64,000 bases of DNA from Fulvivirga ulvae (GCF_021389975.1 NZ_CP089981.1:1823501-1887500); one strand, 5' to 3'; positions 34,442 through 44,140 are shown, counted from the stretch's first letter. Numbers and translations: made by a program. The notes: generated from the letters alone by a model not told the origin.

Positions 34442-36805
34442 TTACTCATATCGCAGTGCTTTAACAGGATTACTCAATGCGGCCTTCACAGCATGAAAGC
34501 CAACGGTGCCCAGTGCTATGAACAACGACAGGAAGGTAGCGATAACAAAGGTGAAGAAACCGATATTGATCTTATAGGCGAAGTCTTCCAACCACGCATC
34601 CATCAGGTACCAGGCAATAGGGCAAGCCAGGCAGGCTGAAATAATCACAAGCCATGTAAATTCCCTGGTCATTAACCCGGTAATATTCAAAATGCTTGCG
34701 CCAAGGGCTTTTCTAACCCCTATTTCCTTCACCCTTCGCTCCGCGGCATAAGCAGCTAAAGCAAATAACCCAAGGCATGAAATGATAATGGAGAGTACGG
34801 CAAAGTAATTAAAGATAACTCCTATACGTTCTTCCGCCTCATATTTTTCGCTCCACTGATCATCTACAAATTTATATTCAAAAGGGTATGCAGGGGCGTA
34901 CATATTATGGTACTTTTCCATCGCAGAAATAGCCCCATCCATATTTCCCCCTTTGGCCCTCACTACTATATAATTAAACCAATCCGGTTCCAGAGCTATA
35001 AGCAAAGGTTCGATTTCATCATGCGAGGATGAAAAATTGAAGTCTTTAATTACACCTACAATCTTACCTTTTCGCTCTCCCCAAAGTGTTAATGGTTGCT
35101 CTGCTGCATTACCTTCAAAGCCCATTTTTCTGGCAGCCTCCTCGTTAACTAAAAAGTTTGCGGTATCCGTACTATACTTTCTGTCAAAGCCTCTGCCTTC
35201 AGCCAGCTCCATCTCGAAAGTCTGTATAAAGTCAAAGTCAGCAGAAATATTGCTGAACAATATCATGGCATCGGGATCTTTGCCTTCCCACTCGAGGCCA
35301 TAGGTAGAATTACCAAAATTAAGTGGCGCCATATTCATGGCTGTTACATGCTCTACAGAAGGGTCATTGAGCAGTTCCTTCCGGATAGTCTCATAATTCT
35401 TGCCCATGCCCTGATGCATTTCCATGTACAGAAGCTGCTCACGGTTAAAGCCAATGTCCTGACTTTGAAGAAAATTTAGCTGCTGATAAACTACTATGGT
35501 ACTTACGATCAATACAATAGCCAATGTAAACTGGATCACCACGAGTACTTTCCTGAAAGTAGCGGCCTCTCTGCCTGACCGAATAACACCCTTGAGTACC
35601 CTGGCCGGTTGATACCTGATGAGGTACAGCGCAGGATAACTTCCTGCAAACAAGCCTGTAAAAACCGTGATCAACGCCATGTAAAGAAGCAGCTCTGTAT
35701 TGAGTATATCCAAAGTGAGCTTCTTGGCCGTAAGCTCATTAAAGTAAGGCAATAGCAGGTATACAATAAGCCCGGCAAGCACTGCCGCTATCAGTGAATA
35801 AAGCAATGACTCTCCTAAAAACTGAAAGATCAGTTGTTTGTCATAAGCACCAACGACTTTTCTTAGACCTACTTCCTTCGCCCGCTTTGTGGCCTGAGCA
35901 GTGCTAAGGTTCATGAAATTAATACAGGCGATGAGTAAAATTACAAATGCTATTATTGAGAAGACCTTGACATTAGTTATCCTGCCTCCTGCTTGTTTCC
36001 CATTTTCAAATTTAGAATACAGATGATACTCACTAAGTGGCTGAAGAAAAAGTGTGACATTTGACCTTTCATTTTTGTCCTTAATATCATCTTCTATCTT
36101 ATCTTCAAAAGCACTGGCACTGGTATTATCAGCTATCTGAACAAAACCACTAACGTTATTATTACCCCATTCGTCGAGCCACGATTTATTCTCATTCCAG
36201 AACTTTTCAAAGGTCAGCAGGTAGTCAAAAGTGAGACTGGAGTTAGTAGGCAGATCTTTGATCACGGCTGTTACATTAAGTTCCGTTGTGTCGTTAAGCG
36301 TTATGGATTTACCCAATGCACTCTCGTCACCAAAATATTTTCCGGCCAATGATTCTGTCATAACTATTGCGTTAACAGGATCCAATGCCGTATTCAGATC
36401 TCCTTCTACCAGCTCAAAGGTATACATCTTCAGGAAATCCTTATCTACATGCCTTCCGGATTCAAAATTACCCTCCTTGTCAGCCCGGAGCAGGTTTTCG
36501 ACAGGCCAGGTATACCTGCTGGCATATTTCACTTCCGGGTATGTCTCTTTCAAATAGGGAACAAGTGGCGCGGGGTTAGATGAGGTTGTGAAAATGTTTC
36601 CATCTGTATACTGCTGGTTTTCCAATATCCGGTGAATATTGTTAATATTTTTATGAAAATGATCAAACTCCAGTTCATCCTGAACCCAAAGAATGATCAG
36701 CAGCGTAGTAGCCATACCGAATGAAAGCCCGAAAATATTGATGAGGGAATAAATATTATTTTTGACGAGTGTCCTGTAGGCTATGGTGAAATAGTTCTTT
36801 AGCAT
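34442..36805 (-). CDS. ABC transporter permease, FtsX/MacB type
   Basis: 787 residues. One TM helix near the N-terminus (IYSLINIFGLSFGMATTLLIILWV), a periplasmic MacB_PCD-like domain, then an FtsX core (about 290-430), a second periplasmic domain and a second FtsX core (about 670-780), ending NPVKALRYE. Segments AKEVGLRKVVGA and VKEIGVRKALGAS are the cytosolic coupling motifs. The duplicated layout is common in Bacteroidota. No ATPase gene is adjacent. Confidence 0.92.
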   Translation of the reverse strand: MLKNYFTIAYRTLVKNNIYSLINIFGLSFGMATTLLIILWVQDELEFDHFHKNINNIHRILENQQYTDGNIFTTSSNPAPLVPYLKETYPEVKYASRYTWPVENLLRADKEGNFESGRHVDKDFLKMYTFELVEGDLNTALDPVNAIVMTESLAGKYFGDESALGKSITLNDTTELNVTAVIKDLPTNSSLTFDYLLTFEKFWNENKSWLDEWGNNNVSGFVQIADNTSASAFEDKIEDDIKDKNERSNVTLFLQPLSEYHLYSKFENGKQAGGRITNVKVFSIIAFVILLIACINFMNLSTAQATKRAKEVGLRKVVGAYDKQLIFQFLGESLLYSLIAAVLAGLIVYLLLPYFNELTAKKLTLDILNTELLLYMALITVFTGLFAGSYPALYLIRYQPARVLKGVIRSGREAATFRKVLVVIQFTLAIVLIVSTIVVYQQLNFLQSQDIGFNREQLLYMEMHQGMGKNYETIRKELLNDPSVEHVTAMNMAPLNFGNSTYGLEWEGKDPDAMILFSNISADFDFIQTFEMELAEGRGFDRKYSTDTANFLVNEEAARKMGFEGNAAEQPLTLWGERKGKIVGVIKDFNFSSSHDEIEPLLIALEPDWFNYIVVRAKGGNMDGAISAMEKYHNMYAPAYPFEYKFVDDQWSEKYEAEERIGVIFNYFAVLSIIISCLGLFALAAYAAERRVKEIGVRKALGASILNITGLMTREFTWLVIISACLACPIAWYLMDAWLEDFAYKINIGFFTFVIATFLSLFIALGTVGFHAVKAALSNPVKALRYE

Positions 36806-36909
36806 GGTATTATTAGTTTTAGTGTGTTAAAGACAGTGGTTTGACAAAAAGGATGCATAATATTGCAGAAAGGAATACTTCAAAATCGTAAATAGGTTAC
36901 AACCCAGAT

Positions 36910-37935
36910 ATGTCTGACAAGGAATTAATAGAGGAAGATGACGAGTTATTCGAGCATCACCGGATAGTGGCTGACCCAAAACAGCAGCTACTGAGAATAG
37001 ATAAATTTTTGATGGACAGGTTGCCCAACGTAACACGCAACAAGCTGCAGAACGCAATCAAAGATGGTTTTGTAAAAGTCAATGACACTGAGATAAAACC
37101 TAATTACAAGGTAAGACCGGATGATGTTATTACTATTGCCTTACCTGAACCTCCCCGAGATACAGAGGTGATACCTGAAAACATACCGTTGAATATTATT
37201 TATGAAGACGAAGACCTGCTCGTAGTCAATAAAGAAGCGGGCATGGTAGTACACCCTGCTTACCAAAACTGGAGTGGCACTTTGGTCAATGCATTAACTT
37301 ATCACTTTCAAAATCTCCCTGAAATGCAGGGCAACGAAGGGCGTCCCGGACTGGTCCATAGAATTGATAAGGATACTTCAGGCCTGCTGGTAATTGCCAA
37401 ATCGGAAACGGCAATGACCGGCTTAGCCAAGCAATTTTATGATCACTCCATAGAAAGAACGTACCTGGCTTTGGTGTGGGGCATACCCGCCGAGGCCAAA
37501 GGAACGATTAATATCAATTTGGGACGAAGCCTGAAAGACAGACGGATAACCGTAGCATATGAAGATGAGACGATAGGGAGAAATGCCATTACTCATTATG
37601 AAGTTCTGGAGGACCTTCGCTACGTTTCTCTGATCAAGTGCAACCTCGAAACCGGCAGAACTCATCAGATACGCGCTCACATGAAACATCTGGGGCATAC
37701 TCTCTTCAACGATGCTACTTATGGAGGAGATAAAGTACTCAAGGGTACGCCGTTTTCCAAATATAAAAGCTTCGTTGACAACTGCTTTAAGGTAATACCA
37801 AGACAAGCCCTGCACGCAAAATCCCTGGGATTCATGCATCCTGTCAAAAAGGAATTTATGCAGTTTGACAGTGAGCTTCCGGCCGACTTTGAAGCAGTGT
37901 TAGAAAAATGGAGACATTATGTACAATACACCTAA
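36910..37935 (+). CDS. RluA family pseudouridine synthase (RluD-like)
   Basis: 341 residues. An S4 RNA-binding domain at about 25-85 (RIDKFLMDRLPNVTRNKLQNAI) is followed by the catalytic domain with HRIDKDTSGLLV (catalytic D153) and the ETGRTHQIRAHMKHLGHT motif. RluD modifies 23S rRNA helix 69 uridines. The gene is single and convergent with the next, overlapping its 3' end by 4 bp. Confidence 0.92.
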   Translation: MSDKELIEEDDELFEHHRIVADPKQQLLRIDKFLMDRLPNVTRNKLQNAIKDGFVKVNDTEIKPNYKVRPDDVITIALPEPPRDTEVIPENIPLNIIYEDEDLLVVNKEAGMVVHPAYQNWSGTLVNALTYHFQNLPEMQGNEGRPGLVHRIDKDTSGLLVIAKSETAMTGLAKQFYDHSIERTYLALVWGIPAEAKGTININLGRSLKDRRITVAYEDETIGRNAITHYEVLEDLRYVSLIKCNLETGRTHQIRAHMKHLGHTLFNDATYGGDKVLKGTPFSKYKSFVDNCFKVIPRQALHAKSLGFMHPVKKEFMQFDSELPADFEAVLEKWRHYVQYT

Positions 37936-38141
37936 GACAGTATTGGTTCAGTCTCTTTCTTTTCGTTCTTTAATGCGCTCCGGATCTCCTTCATAGCCTG
38001 CTGCTTGACCTTTTGATAATTCAGGTCGTTCGCCGGGTTATACAGCAAGTCTTTAATGTAATCCAGAACCTTCTCCATCTCTGAAGCATCCATGGCTTCC
38101 AGAGACTGTAAGATAGCTTGTTTTTTTGTGATCGCTTTCAT
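37932..38141 (-). CDS. Small uncharacterised helical protein
   Basis: 69 residues, charged and helical (MKAITKKQAILQSLEAMDAS...KEKKETEPILS), soluble. It resembles short Bacteroidota proteins of the antitoxin/DUF type in size only. Its stop overlaps the 3' end of the pseudouridine synthase by 4 bp. Function unknown. Confidence 0.55.
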   Translation of the reverse strand: MKAITKKQAILQSLEAMDASEMEKVLDYIKDLLYNPANDLNYQKVKQQAMKEIRSALKNEKKETEPILS

Positions 38142-38419
38142 TTCTTGTAGTGGTTGTTAGTAAAAATAACGCTTTCCCAACTACGAGGTTAGCCCCTGAA
38201 TGAAACTTAACAATTTAAAAATATAGCCTGTCCGGGATTAACACTTCACCATAAAGAGCTGAACTTAACCTCAGAATCCGAATTAGCTGAAACTTATAAG
38301 GGCTTGCCCACCCGGCAGCACTGAAAGAAAAAAACACGCCAGGCTAAAGTCATCTCTATAACTAACCAAGAGGCTTTTATTTAGCTTATGAAGTATTAAC
38401 AAACCTCCGGATTATCCAA

Positions 38420-39535
38420 TTACTTAAACAGCTTCAACTTCTCAGGAATCGTAAACTTGATATCAAAATTAGAAGCGAAATGGGATTCATTATCTGTCCA
38501 GTTTCTCTCCAAACCGGCGGAGACATTTCCCCATACACCATCCATAATCAGAAACTCTCCTCCCAAATTGGCGAAATACATATTGGCACTCAGGTTCTCG
38601 TCTCTTTCATACTGAAGCTCGATGAAGCCTTTATACTTATTTTCTCCTCCATAAATTCTCGTTGTAATAGAGTTGGAAGTATAGTCATCACTGCCTTCAA
38701 TATCGCCGGATATATAGTTAAAATTCCAACCCAGCAATAGCTGACCATGCTGACCAAGCGGTGTGCCATAGGTTGCCCAAATAGAAAATTTGCTGAATTT
38801 AGTGTCTTTGGCCAGGCTATCGGGTGAGGTCCCCAGGACTGCAACAGCCAGATCCAGCTTTTTCTTGTTCCAGTTCTGCTCTTTATAAGCCGTATTCAGG
38901 GAATCGATAGAAGCATCAAAATCGCGTTTGATCTGTTGGTTTACATAATCTTCCTGTTGTTGTAGCATTGCAGGATTACCAGCTACATCCTGAATGGTCA
39001 GATTGTTTTGCTTAAGGTACTGTAGTTGAAAAGCATCTTTAGCTGCCACTTTTTCGGCCAGGATATCAAAAAGTTGTTGCCGGTATTGTTTGTCATTTTT
39101 GAGATCACCCTCATCAATCAGGGTCATTCGGGCACCTATAGCCAGATTGGTGGTTATATCGTTCTCAGGATCACGCTGAGTACCTATAGAGAAACGAAGG
39201 CTATATAATTCGGAATGCTTATCATATTCGCTGAGCGTAAGACTATTGGATTTGAGCAGGATATATGGAGCTATTTCAGCAGCAAAAGAAGCCGGTAAAA
39301 TTACCTGTCCGCCTTTGCCAAAATCCGAAACCATAGCAGCAAGAGCTTTGGGAGACGAAGGCCGTAGTATATTGCTAGGGTTTGTCCCCATTATTTTAAA
39401 GGCTGGCAAATCCGGAATTGCAAAGTTTAACCTGAAGTTTTTAACCAAAGCCGTATCCTGAGGGCTTACCTGTGCAGAAACGCTGGCACCAAAAGCACAT
39501 AACAGTGCGATAAAAGCAGACCGTAAATATTTCAT
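38420..39535 (-). CDS. Exported, probably outer-membrane beta-barrel-like protein; third gene of an unknown cassette
   Basis: 371 residues with a signal peptide (MKYLRSAFIALLCAFGASVSAQ). The second half alternates polar/hydrophobic residues with aromatic ends (FSIWATYGTPL, LLLGWNFNYIS, FIELQYERDENLSANMYFANL), typical of beta-barrels. A central helical stretch (residues ~150-215) is Gln/Asn-rich. Start and the previous gene's stop overlap by 4 bp (ATGA), showing tight coupling. No family recognised. Confidence 0.65.
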   Translation of the reverse strand: MKYLRSAFIALLCAFGASVSAQVSPQDTALVKNFRLNFAIPDLPAFKIMGTNPSNILRPSSPKALAAMVSDFGKGGQVILPASFAAEIAPYILLKSNSLTLSEYDKHSELYSLRFSIGTQRDPENDITTNLAIGARMTLIDEGDLKNDKQYRQQLFDILAEKVAAKDAFQLQYLKQNNLTIQDVAGNPAMLQQQEDYVNQQIKRDFDASIDSLNTAYKEQNWNKKKLDLAVAVLGTSPDSLAKDTKFSKFSIWATYGTPLGQHGQLLLGWNFNYISGDIEGSDDYTSNSITTRIYGGENKYKGFIELQYERDENLSANMYFANLGGEFLIMDGVWGNVSAGLERNWTDNESHFASNFDIKFTIPEKLKLFK

Positions 39536-39909
39536 TGTTTGCTAAGTAATATAAAAATAAGAGACCCTTGTGATTTGCCTGTATTTTCGCCGGTATCCTG
39601 ATCTTTTCCCAGGGATTGGCCAGCCTGAAATATTTCTGCGGTAATGGTATATTGTTTTATGTTTTCAGGATCCAATGCTTTGAACTCAGTTCTGAGCTGA
39701 ACCAGTCTGCCATCGCTGTCAATTACCGGGGGTGGAATGGTATAGCTGTCATCATCAGGGTTCTGGTTGTTCCCCTTTTCGTAAATCAGTTGATTATTAC
39801 TGTTGGCCTCCCAAAGGGTGTATGCATATGAGGCTACGATGAGTCCCTCAAAGGTAAACACGACCTTAAGATCTCCTCCGTTCGGGTCAAACTTAATTGT
39901 TTTTATCAT
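39532..39909 (-). CDS. Soluble beta-sandwich-like protein; second gene of the cassette
   Basis: 125 residues. No signal peptide. Repeated beta-strand-like segments (IKTIKFDPNGGDLKVVFTFEG, LIYEKGNNQNPDDDSYTIPP, QYTITAEIFQAGQSLG). No family recognised. It starts 12 bp after the membrane gene's stop and overlaps the following gene by 4 bp, so the three are surely one operon. Confidence 0.65.
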   Translation of the reverse strand: MIKTIKFDPNGGDLKVVFTFEGLIVASYAYTLWEANSNNQLIYEKGNNQNPDDDSYTIPPPVIDSDGRLVQLRTEFKALDPENIKQYTITAEIFQAGQSLGKDQDTGENTGKSQGSLIFILLSKQ

Positions 39910-39920
39910 GGTTCGGTTAA

Positions 39921-41081
39921 TTATGATTTGTCAGGATCTTGATCTTTTACTGTAGTGCCGGTGTCGGCGTTAGCTTCTGTATCGGTGCTGGTGCTTGTGG
40001 TATCGGGAATTGTATTTTTATTTTCCCGGGTTTTTACAAATGTGTAAGTACCCGCACTTAACCCCAACAGTATCAATTGATTTTCGCTAAACTCCGGCAT
40101 AACAAAATCGCTTGTTACCGTTCTGATAAATATCAGGCCGAAGATCAGGTTGAAAATTAAATTTTGCAGCCTGTGAATACTGACGCCTCCGCAATCAGAA
40201 AGCACATCTATCAGCCATCCCTGAGAGGCATTATTTTGGTGCCTTTCCTCCGTAGGCTCAGTACTATCTATGGTAGTGCCAACCGCAGTGGTACCGGCGC
40301 TAATTCCTAATAACGTTACGGCTGTAAAATTGAGCAGGTCTGTTTCGCCTGTTACGAGGTAAATGAACAAGTAAGAAGTAAGTATTATAAAAGTCCACCA
40401 GGCCAATTGGGAGCGTGATAAACTAAACGCTCTTGTTTTAAGTGGCTGAGTGCTTTTGTCGCGTACCAATGACGTTTTCCTGCAAAGGACCAGCAGTGAA
40501 AAGAAAAGGATTACTCCGAAAACACACGATATGATAAACTCGTCCTTAAACTTAGTAAGCCCTATAAACAGCTTCTTGCTACATTTATAAAAGATATCCG
40601 TGTCCTTGACCTGGATACCAACACCTACCTCTTTAAGGAATAGTCCGGGAAGTTTTTTGATATAGTTTTTTTCCTGTGTATTGAGCAGGCGTTCGTTGAG
40701 AATAAAACATATCTCATCTTTGTCATTCACGCACCGGATCGGGATCAGGGTGGTTAAGGCAAACTCATTAATATATAAGGTAATCTCACTCAGATTTACT
40801 TTGCCTTTATTTAGCAAAACATCAATATGCTTGAGCTGTACCACAAGGGTATCCCCGAAGTCCAGCGTATCGGGTGTATTAATATTATGTCGTGGCAGTG
40901 GTTTGGAGGACTTTAACGTTTTACCATGCCTACTCTTATAAACATCAATTACATATATATCAGTAAGGGCTACTTCCTCCTGCAAAGTAAGCGCTGTACT
41001 GTCTTTTTCATCTTCAACAGGCTGAGCCAGAACACTTAGCCACGGAGACAGAAGGAAAATTGCTACAAGAATGTTTTTCAT
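39921..41081 (-). CDS. Multi-pass membrane protein with duplicated LLGxSAGT motif; first gene of the cassette
   Basis: 386 residues. Signal peptide 1-19, an exported domain to ~180, then TM helices at about 181-200, 224-244, 248-270, 306-326 and 336-352. Two similar units can be seen: SRSQLAWWTF...LLGISAGTT and SIHRLQNLIF...LLGLSAGTY, an internal duplication. Proteins with this double SAGT membrane module occur across bacteria without an assigned function to my knowledge. The C-terminus is Thr/Asp-rich and acidic. Confidence 0.65.
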   Translation of the reverse strand: MKNILVAIFLLSPWLSVLAQPVEDEKDSTALTLQEEVALTDIYVIDVYKSRHGKTLKSSKPLPRHNINTPDTLDFGDTLVVQLKHIDVLLNKGKVNLSEITLYINEFALTTLIPIRCVNDKDEICFILNERLLNTQEKNYIKKLPGLFLKEVGVGIQVKDTDIFYKCSKKLFIGLTKFKDEFIISCVFGVILFFSLLVLCRKTSLVRDKSTQPLKTRAFSLSRSQLAWWTFIILTSYLFIYLVTGETDLLNFTAVTLLGISAGTTAVGTTIDSTEPTEERHQNNASQGWLIDVLSDCGGVSIHRLQNLIFNLIFGLIFIRTVTSDFVMPEFSENQLILLGLSAGTYTFVKTRENKNTIPDTTSTSTDTEANADTGTTVKDQDPDKS

Positions 41082-41299
41082 AAAGCACCACGGATAGATT
41101 ATTCGTAAGTCTAACGATTTTTTAGTGGAAAAAAAGTTTAAAGTAATAGGCCAAACTTACATCTACAAGATATCTCCACTCCCATGCAACCTCCATTAAA
41201 AACCAATGGCACCCCTGAACTTTGTCAAAGATGCCAATCGAAGTACAATCAAAACCAATCTGTATCTTAGTGTACCCAATATATTATGGTATGTCTATA

Positions 41300-41752
41300 T
41301 CAGGCATATTGCGTTTTAGCCAGAATAGGAATTTTACAATCCTCATATTTCATAGGCTCCCTGTTTTTGGCTATATGTAAATCTTCCTCCTTCAAGGCTT
41401 TCTTTATTGCGTAGATCAATGAGTTATTCAGGTAGGGCTTAATCAAAAAAGCGCTGGCACTGATATGTTTAGCCGAGCTGATATATTCCAGCTTTAGTTC
41501 TTCATGCAGAAATATTATCGGCATCTGCCTGATTTCTCTTTCACGCCGGATCATTTTGCACATCTCCAGACCGTTCAGGATAGCTATGTTCACCTCACTA
41601 ATGATCAAATCCGGCTGACCGGATTTTGCTGCATACAAACCATGCAAACCATCGTCTGCATAGATTAGGTTAAAATCGAAATGAGAAAGAATATCATGCA
41701 TTTCTCTTCTGGCCTGATCGTCCTTATGAATTATTAGAATATTCTTCTTCAT
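41300..41752 (-). CDS. Receiver-only protein with Asp-to-Glu phosphoacceptor change
   Basis: 150 residues. The receiver fold is clear (NILIIHKDDQARREM with the acidic pair, PDLIISEVNIAILNG, SAFLIKPY with conserved Lys). The phospho-accepting Asp is replaced by E53, and the usual Thr/Ser is not recognisable. Glu at this position can mimic the phosphorylated state, so it is probably a constitutive or ligand-driven pseudo-receiver. It lies downstream of the NarL-type operon, separated by a gap with twin palindromes. Confidence 0.8.
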   Translation of the reverse strand: MKKNILIIHKDDQARREMHDILSHFDFNLIYADDGLHGLYAAKSGQPDLIISEVNIAILNGLEMCKMIRREREIRQMPIIFLHEELKLEYISSAKHISASAFLIKPYLNNSLIYAIKKALKEEDLHIAKNREPMKYEDCKIPILAKTQYA

Positions 41753-41911
41753 GACAGCACTGTTTAATTACCCTCAAGTTATAAACCAGCACGCATTTTA
41801 TTTTATAGCAAAAGGTTACATGGGGAAGGCAGGACAAAACAAAAAACACGTAATTATCTGAAAAACAGGTTATTACAAACTTATTAGCTTCTATTATTAG
41901 TTTGTGAATAG

Positions 41912-41945
41912 GGTAAATTTACCTATGAAATTAGGTAAATTTACC
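41912..41945 (-). promoter_or_regulatory. Twin palindromic operator
   Basis: Two perfect 12 bp palindromes GGTAAATTTACC at 41912-41923 and 41934-41945, 22 bp apart centre to centre. They lie in the 228 bp gap between the response-regulator gene and the pseudo-receiver gene, 160-190 bp upstream of the latter's start. The symmetry suits a NarL/LuxR-type dimer, and this makes the neighbouring regulator the prime candidate. Confidence 0.7.
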
Positions 41946-41981
41946 TAACGAAAAGCTCCCGGATATCAAGGGGTATGACTC

Positions 41982-42638
41982 TTATTCTATAAGCCCGGCA
42001 TCGTAAGCAAACTTCACCAAACCTACTGTGTTCCTTACTCCAAGCTTATCCATCATTCTTGCCCGGTGGTTGTGAATAGTTTTCTCTGAAAGTGAGAGCT
42101 TTTCTCCTATCTCTTTCATAGTGAGTTCTCTGCAGATCAATAGCAGGATCTCCGCTTCACGGTCGGTCAGTGTTACGTTGCTTTGGAATACAGGTCGGCC
42201 TTCGGCCTTTTTCTTATCCATGGCTCCTTTGCGCAGGGCATTCACTACTATTTCATTCTGATAAAAGTCATTTTTCATCACTGAAAGAATGGCCTCCTGA
42301 ACCTCTTCCGGTTCAGCATTTTTTAGCAGGAAAGCATGGGCACCCAGCTCCATCAGGTAAAAAATATGCTGCTGAGTATCATGCATGGACAGCACCACGA
42401 TCTTGATATCAGGATAGCGGTTAATTACTTTCTCGGTAGCCTCAATGCCATCCATTACCGGCATTTCAAGATCCATCAGTATCACGTCCGGTTCTTCTTC
42501 TTTAATCAGATCCAGAAGTTCTTTGCCATTACAGGCCTCCCTGACTTCACTTACGTTGGGAAACGACCGAACCAATCGTCCCATTCCCTTCCTGAAAAGG
42601 GTCTGGTCATCTGCAATATATACCTTAATTTGGCTCAT
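41982..42638 (-). CDS. NarL/LuxR-type response regulator
   Basis: 218 residues. Receiver with phosphoacceptor D56 in VILMDLEMPVMDG, then a C-terminal LuxR HTH (LTDREAEILLLICRELTMKEIGEKLSLSEKTIHNHRARMM). It overlaps the kinase gene by 14 bp and forms a two-component pair with it. Confidence 0.95.
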   Translation of the reverse strand: MSQIKVYIADDQTLFRKGMGRLVRSFPNVSEVREACNGKELLDLIKEEEPDVILMDLEMPVMDGIEATEKVINRYPDIKIVVLSMHDTQQHIFYLMELGAHAFLLKNAEPEEVQEAILSVMKNDFYQNEIVVNALRKGAMDKKKAEGRPVFQSNVTLTDREAEILLLICRELTMKEIGEKLSLSEKTIHNHRARMMDKLGVRNTVGLVKFAYDAGLIE

Positions 42639-43428
42639 GATCCCTTTTTATATAAATGTTGACTGTTGTTCCCTCTCCAGGCTGGCTTTTGAATACTACC
42701 GATCCGCCGATAAGACCCGCCCTGTTTTCAATACTATATAGCCCTACTCCCCTCTTAATGTCTGCACGTATTTCATCCACATTAAAACCTACTCCGTCAT
42801 CATACACCGTAACCGTTAGTGACTCCTGCCAGTTGATATTTACTCGTATTAGTGAAGCCTCCGCATGCTTGAGAGCATTATTGATCAACTCCTGTATCAT
42901 ACGGTAGATCAGTAACTCCTGTTGTTTTGCAAGAGCGACCTCTTCCCCACTTGCTTCATACCGTACCCTGGTTTTCGGATTATCGAGTTTTTCGCAAAGT
43001 TCCTCAACCGCTTTTGATAATCCAAAAACATCCAGTGAAGACGGCAACAAATCTTTGGAAATTCTACGAACGGTTTCGATGGTTTCATCGATCATGTCTT
43101 TGGTTTCACCCAGTGCCTCAGTAAGCTCTTCTTTGGGTATAGCGCCACTCTTCAACATGTTGAGGTTGAGCTTGGCAGCCGACAGCATAGCCCCTACACC
43201 ATCATGCAAATCCGAAGCTATCCGTTTTCGCTCTTTTTCCTGAGAATCTATTGTCGTTAAAAGTAATTGCTTCTGGTACCCCGACTCCAGTTCCTGTGTA
43301 GCGATTTTATTCTGGAGCATCCGCTTTTGGTAGTAGATGACGAAGAATACGATGGAGCCGGCAAGAAGGAGCATTACTGATGTTCCAACAATCAGAAGTA
43401 CTAAAATATTTGAAGCTTCACTTTCCAT
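42625..43428 (-). CDS. Sensor histidine kinase (HisKA_3/NarX type)
   Basis: From the ATG at 43428 (MESEASNIL), 267 residues; the longer start lies in the preceding gene and is rejected. One TM helix (about 8-32), a short cytosolic coiled coil, the phosphoacceptor H75 in RIASDLHDGVGAML, and HATPase motifs (ELINNALKHAEAS, GVGFN). It has almost no extracytoplasmic domain, so sensing is probably delegated to the membrane protein encoded just upstream, with which it overlaps by 11 bp. Confidence 0.92.
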   Translation of the reverse strand: MESEASNILVLLIVGTSVMLLLAGSIVFFVIYYQKRMLQNKIATQELESGYQKQLLLTTIDSQEKERKRIASDLHDGVGAMLSAAKLNLNMLKSGAIPKEELTEALGETKDMIDETIETVRRISKDLLPSSLDVFGLSKAVEELCEKLDNPKTRVRYEASGEEVALAKQQELLIYRMIQELINNALKHAEASLIRVNINWQESLTVTVYDDGVGFNVDEIRADIKRGVGLYSIENRAGLIGGSVVFKSQPGEGTTVNIYIKRDHEPN

Positions 43429-44068
43429 AATTAATAGCTGTAAAGGATCGGCTTTTCCAAAAACCAACCGCAAAAAGCACATTTTTTAAAACTAATAATA
43501 CATTATGAAACATGTAAGATATAACTGCAGAAGCTTCATTTACTTTTGCAAGTGGTTCAAAGAAAAGGAATAAGAATAGGACTCCTGAAAAATACAACAG
43601 TATAGCTGAATTTACCCAGAAAAGTGGATCTATAATTGGGTTAGGTACATTCATCTCCACCATCATTTTACGAAAATAGCTTATAGAATAAATACTAAAT
43701 AACACGCTATTGGTTATTCGGATTGGAGTAGCCTCAAATTTTAAAGCCAGAAGAAATAAAAGTGGTAGCAAAACCTGGAGAATTCTAACAGAACTTTTAT
43801 TAAACCTATTTGAAAACAAATGCAGATAAAACTCAAGAATAACAATTAATTCAAATAGGCGATATGTCGCTCCGACGTGAGGTATATATTTGTGTATAAC
43901 GTAATCTCCATAAGAATTTATTAAATCGGCTGAGAGAGAGAAAAACACAATTAGCTGGATGAAACGTAGGGTCTTGGTCATCCTAGCACTAAAAGAAATA
44001 CAGAAAGTTATCGCTGTACTTACTAAAGATGTTAAAAAAATTATATGAAATAACAGAATGTAATCCAT
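43418..44068 (-). CDS. Polytopic membrane protein, probable sensory partner of the kinase
   Basis: 216 residues with about six TM helices (e.g. IIFLTSLVSTAITFCISF, LLPLLFLLALKF, ILLYFSGVLFLFLFF). No family recognised. It overlaps the kinase gene, whose product lacks a sensor domain, so it is a plausible signal-input subunit (inference). Confidence 0.7.
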   Translation of the reverse strand: MDYILLFHIIFLTSLVSTAITFCISFSARMTKTLRFIQLIVFFSLSADLINSYGDYVIHKYIPHVGATYRLFELIVILEFYLHLFSNRFNKSSVRILQVLLPLLFLLALKFEATPIRITNSVLFSIYSISYFRKMMVEMNVPNPIIDPLFWVNSAILLYFSGVLFLFLFFEPLAKVNEASAVISYMFHNVLLVLKNVLFAVGFWKSRSFTAINYGK

Positions 44069-44140
44069 GTATGTCGCTGAATGCTTCTAAAATAAGAAAC
44101 TATGACAGCATGACATCAACCTTCGTATAATATATAATCG

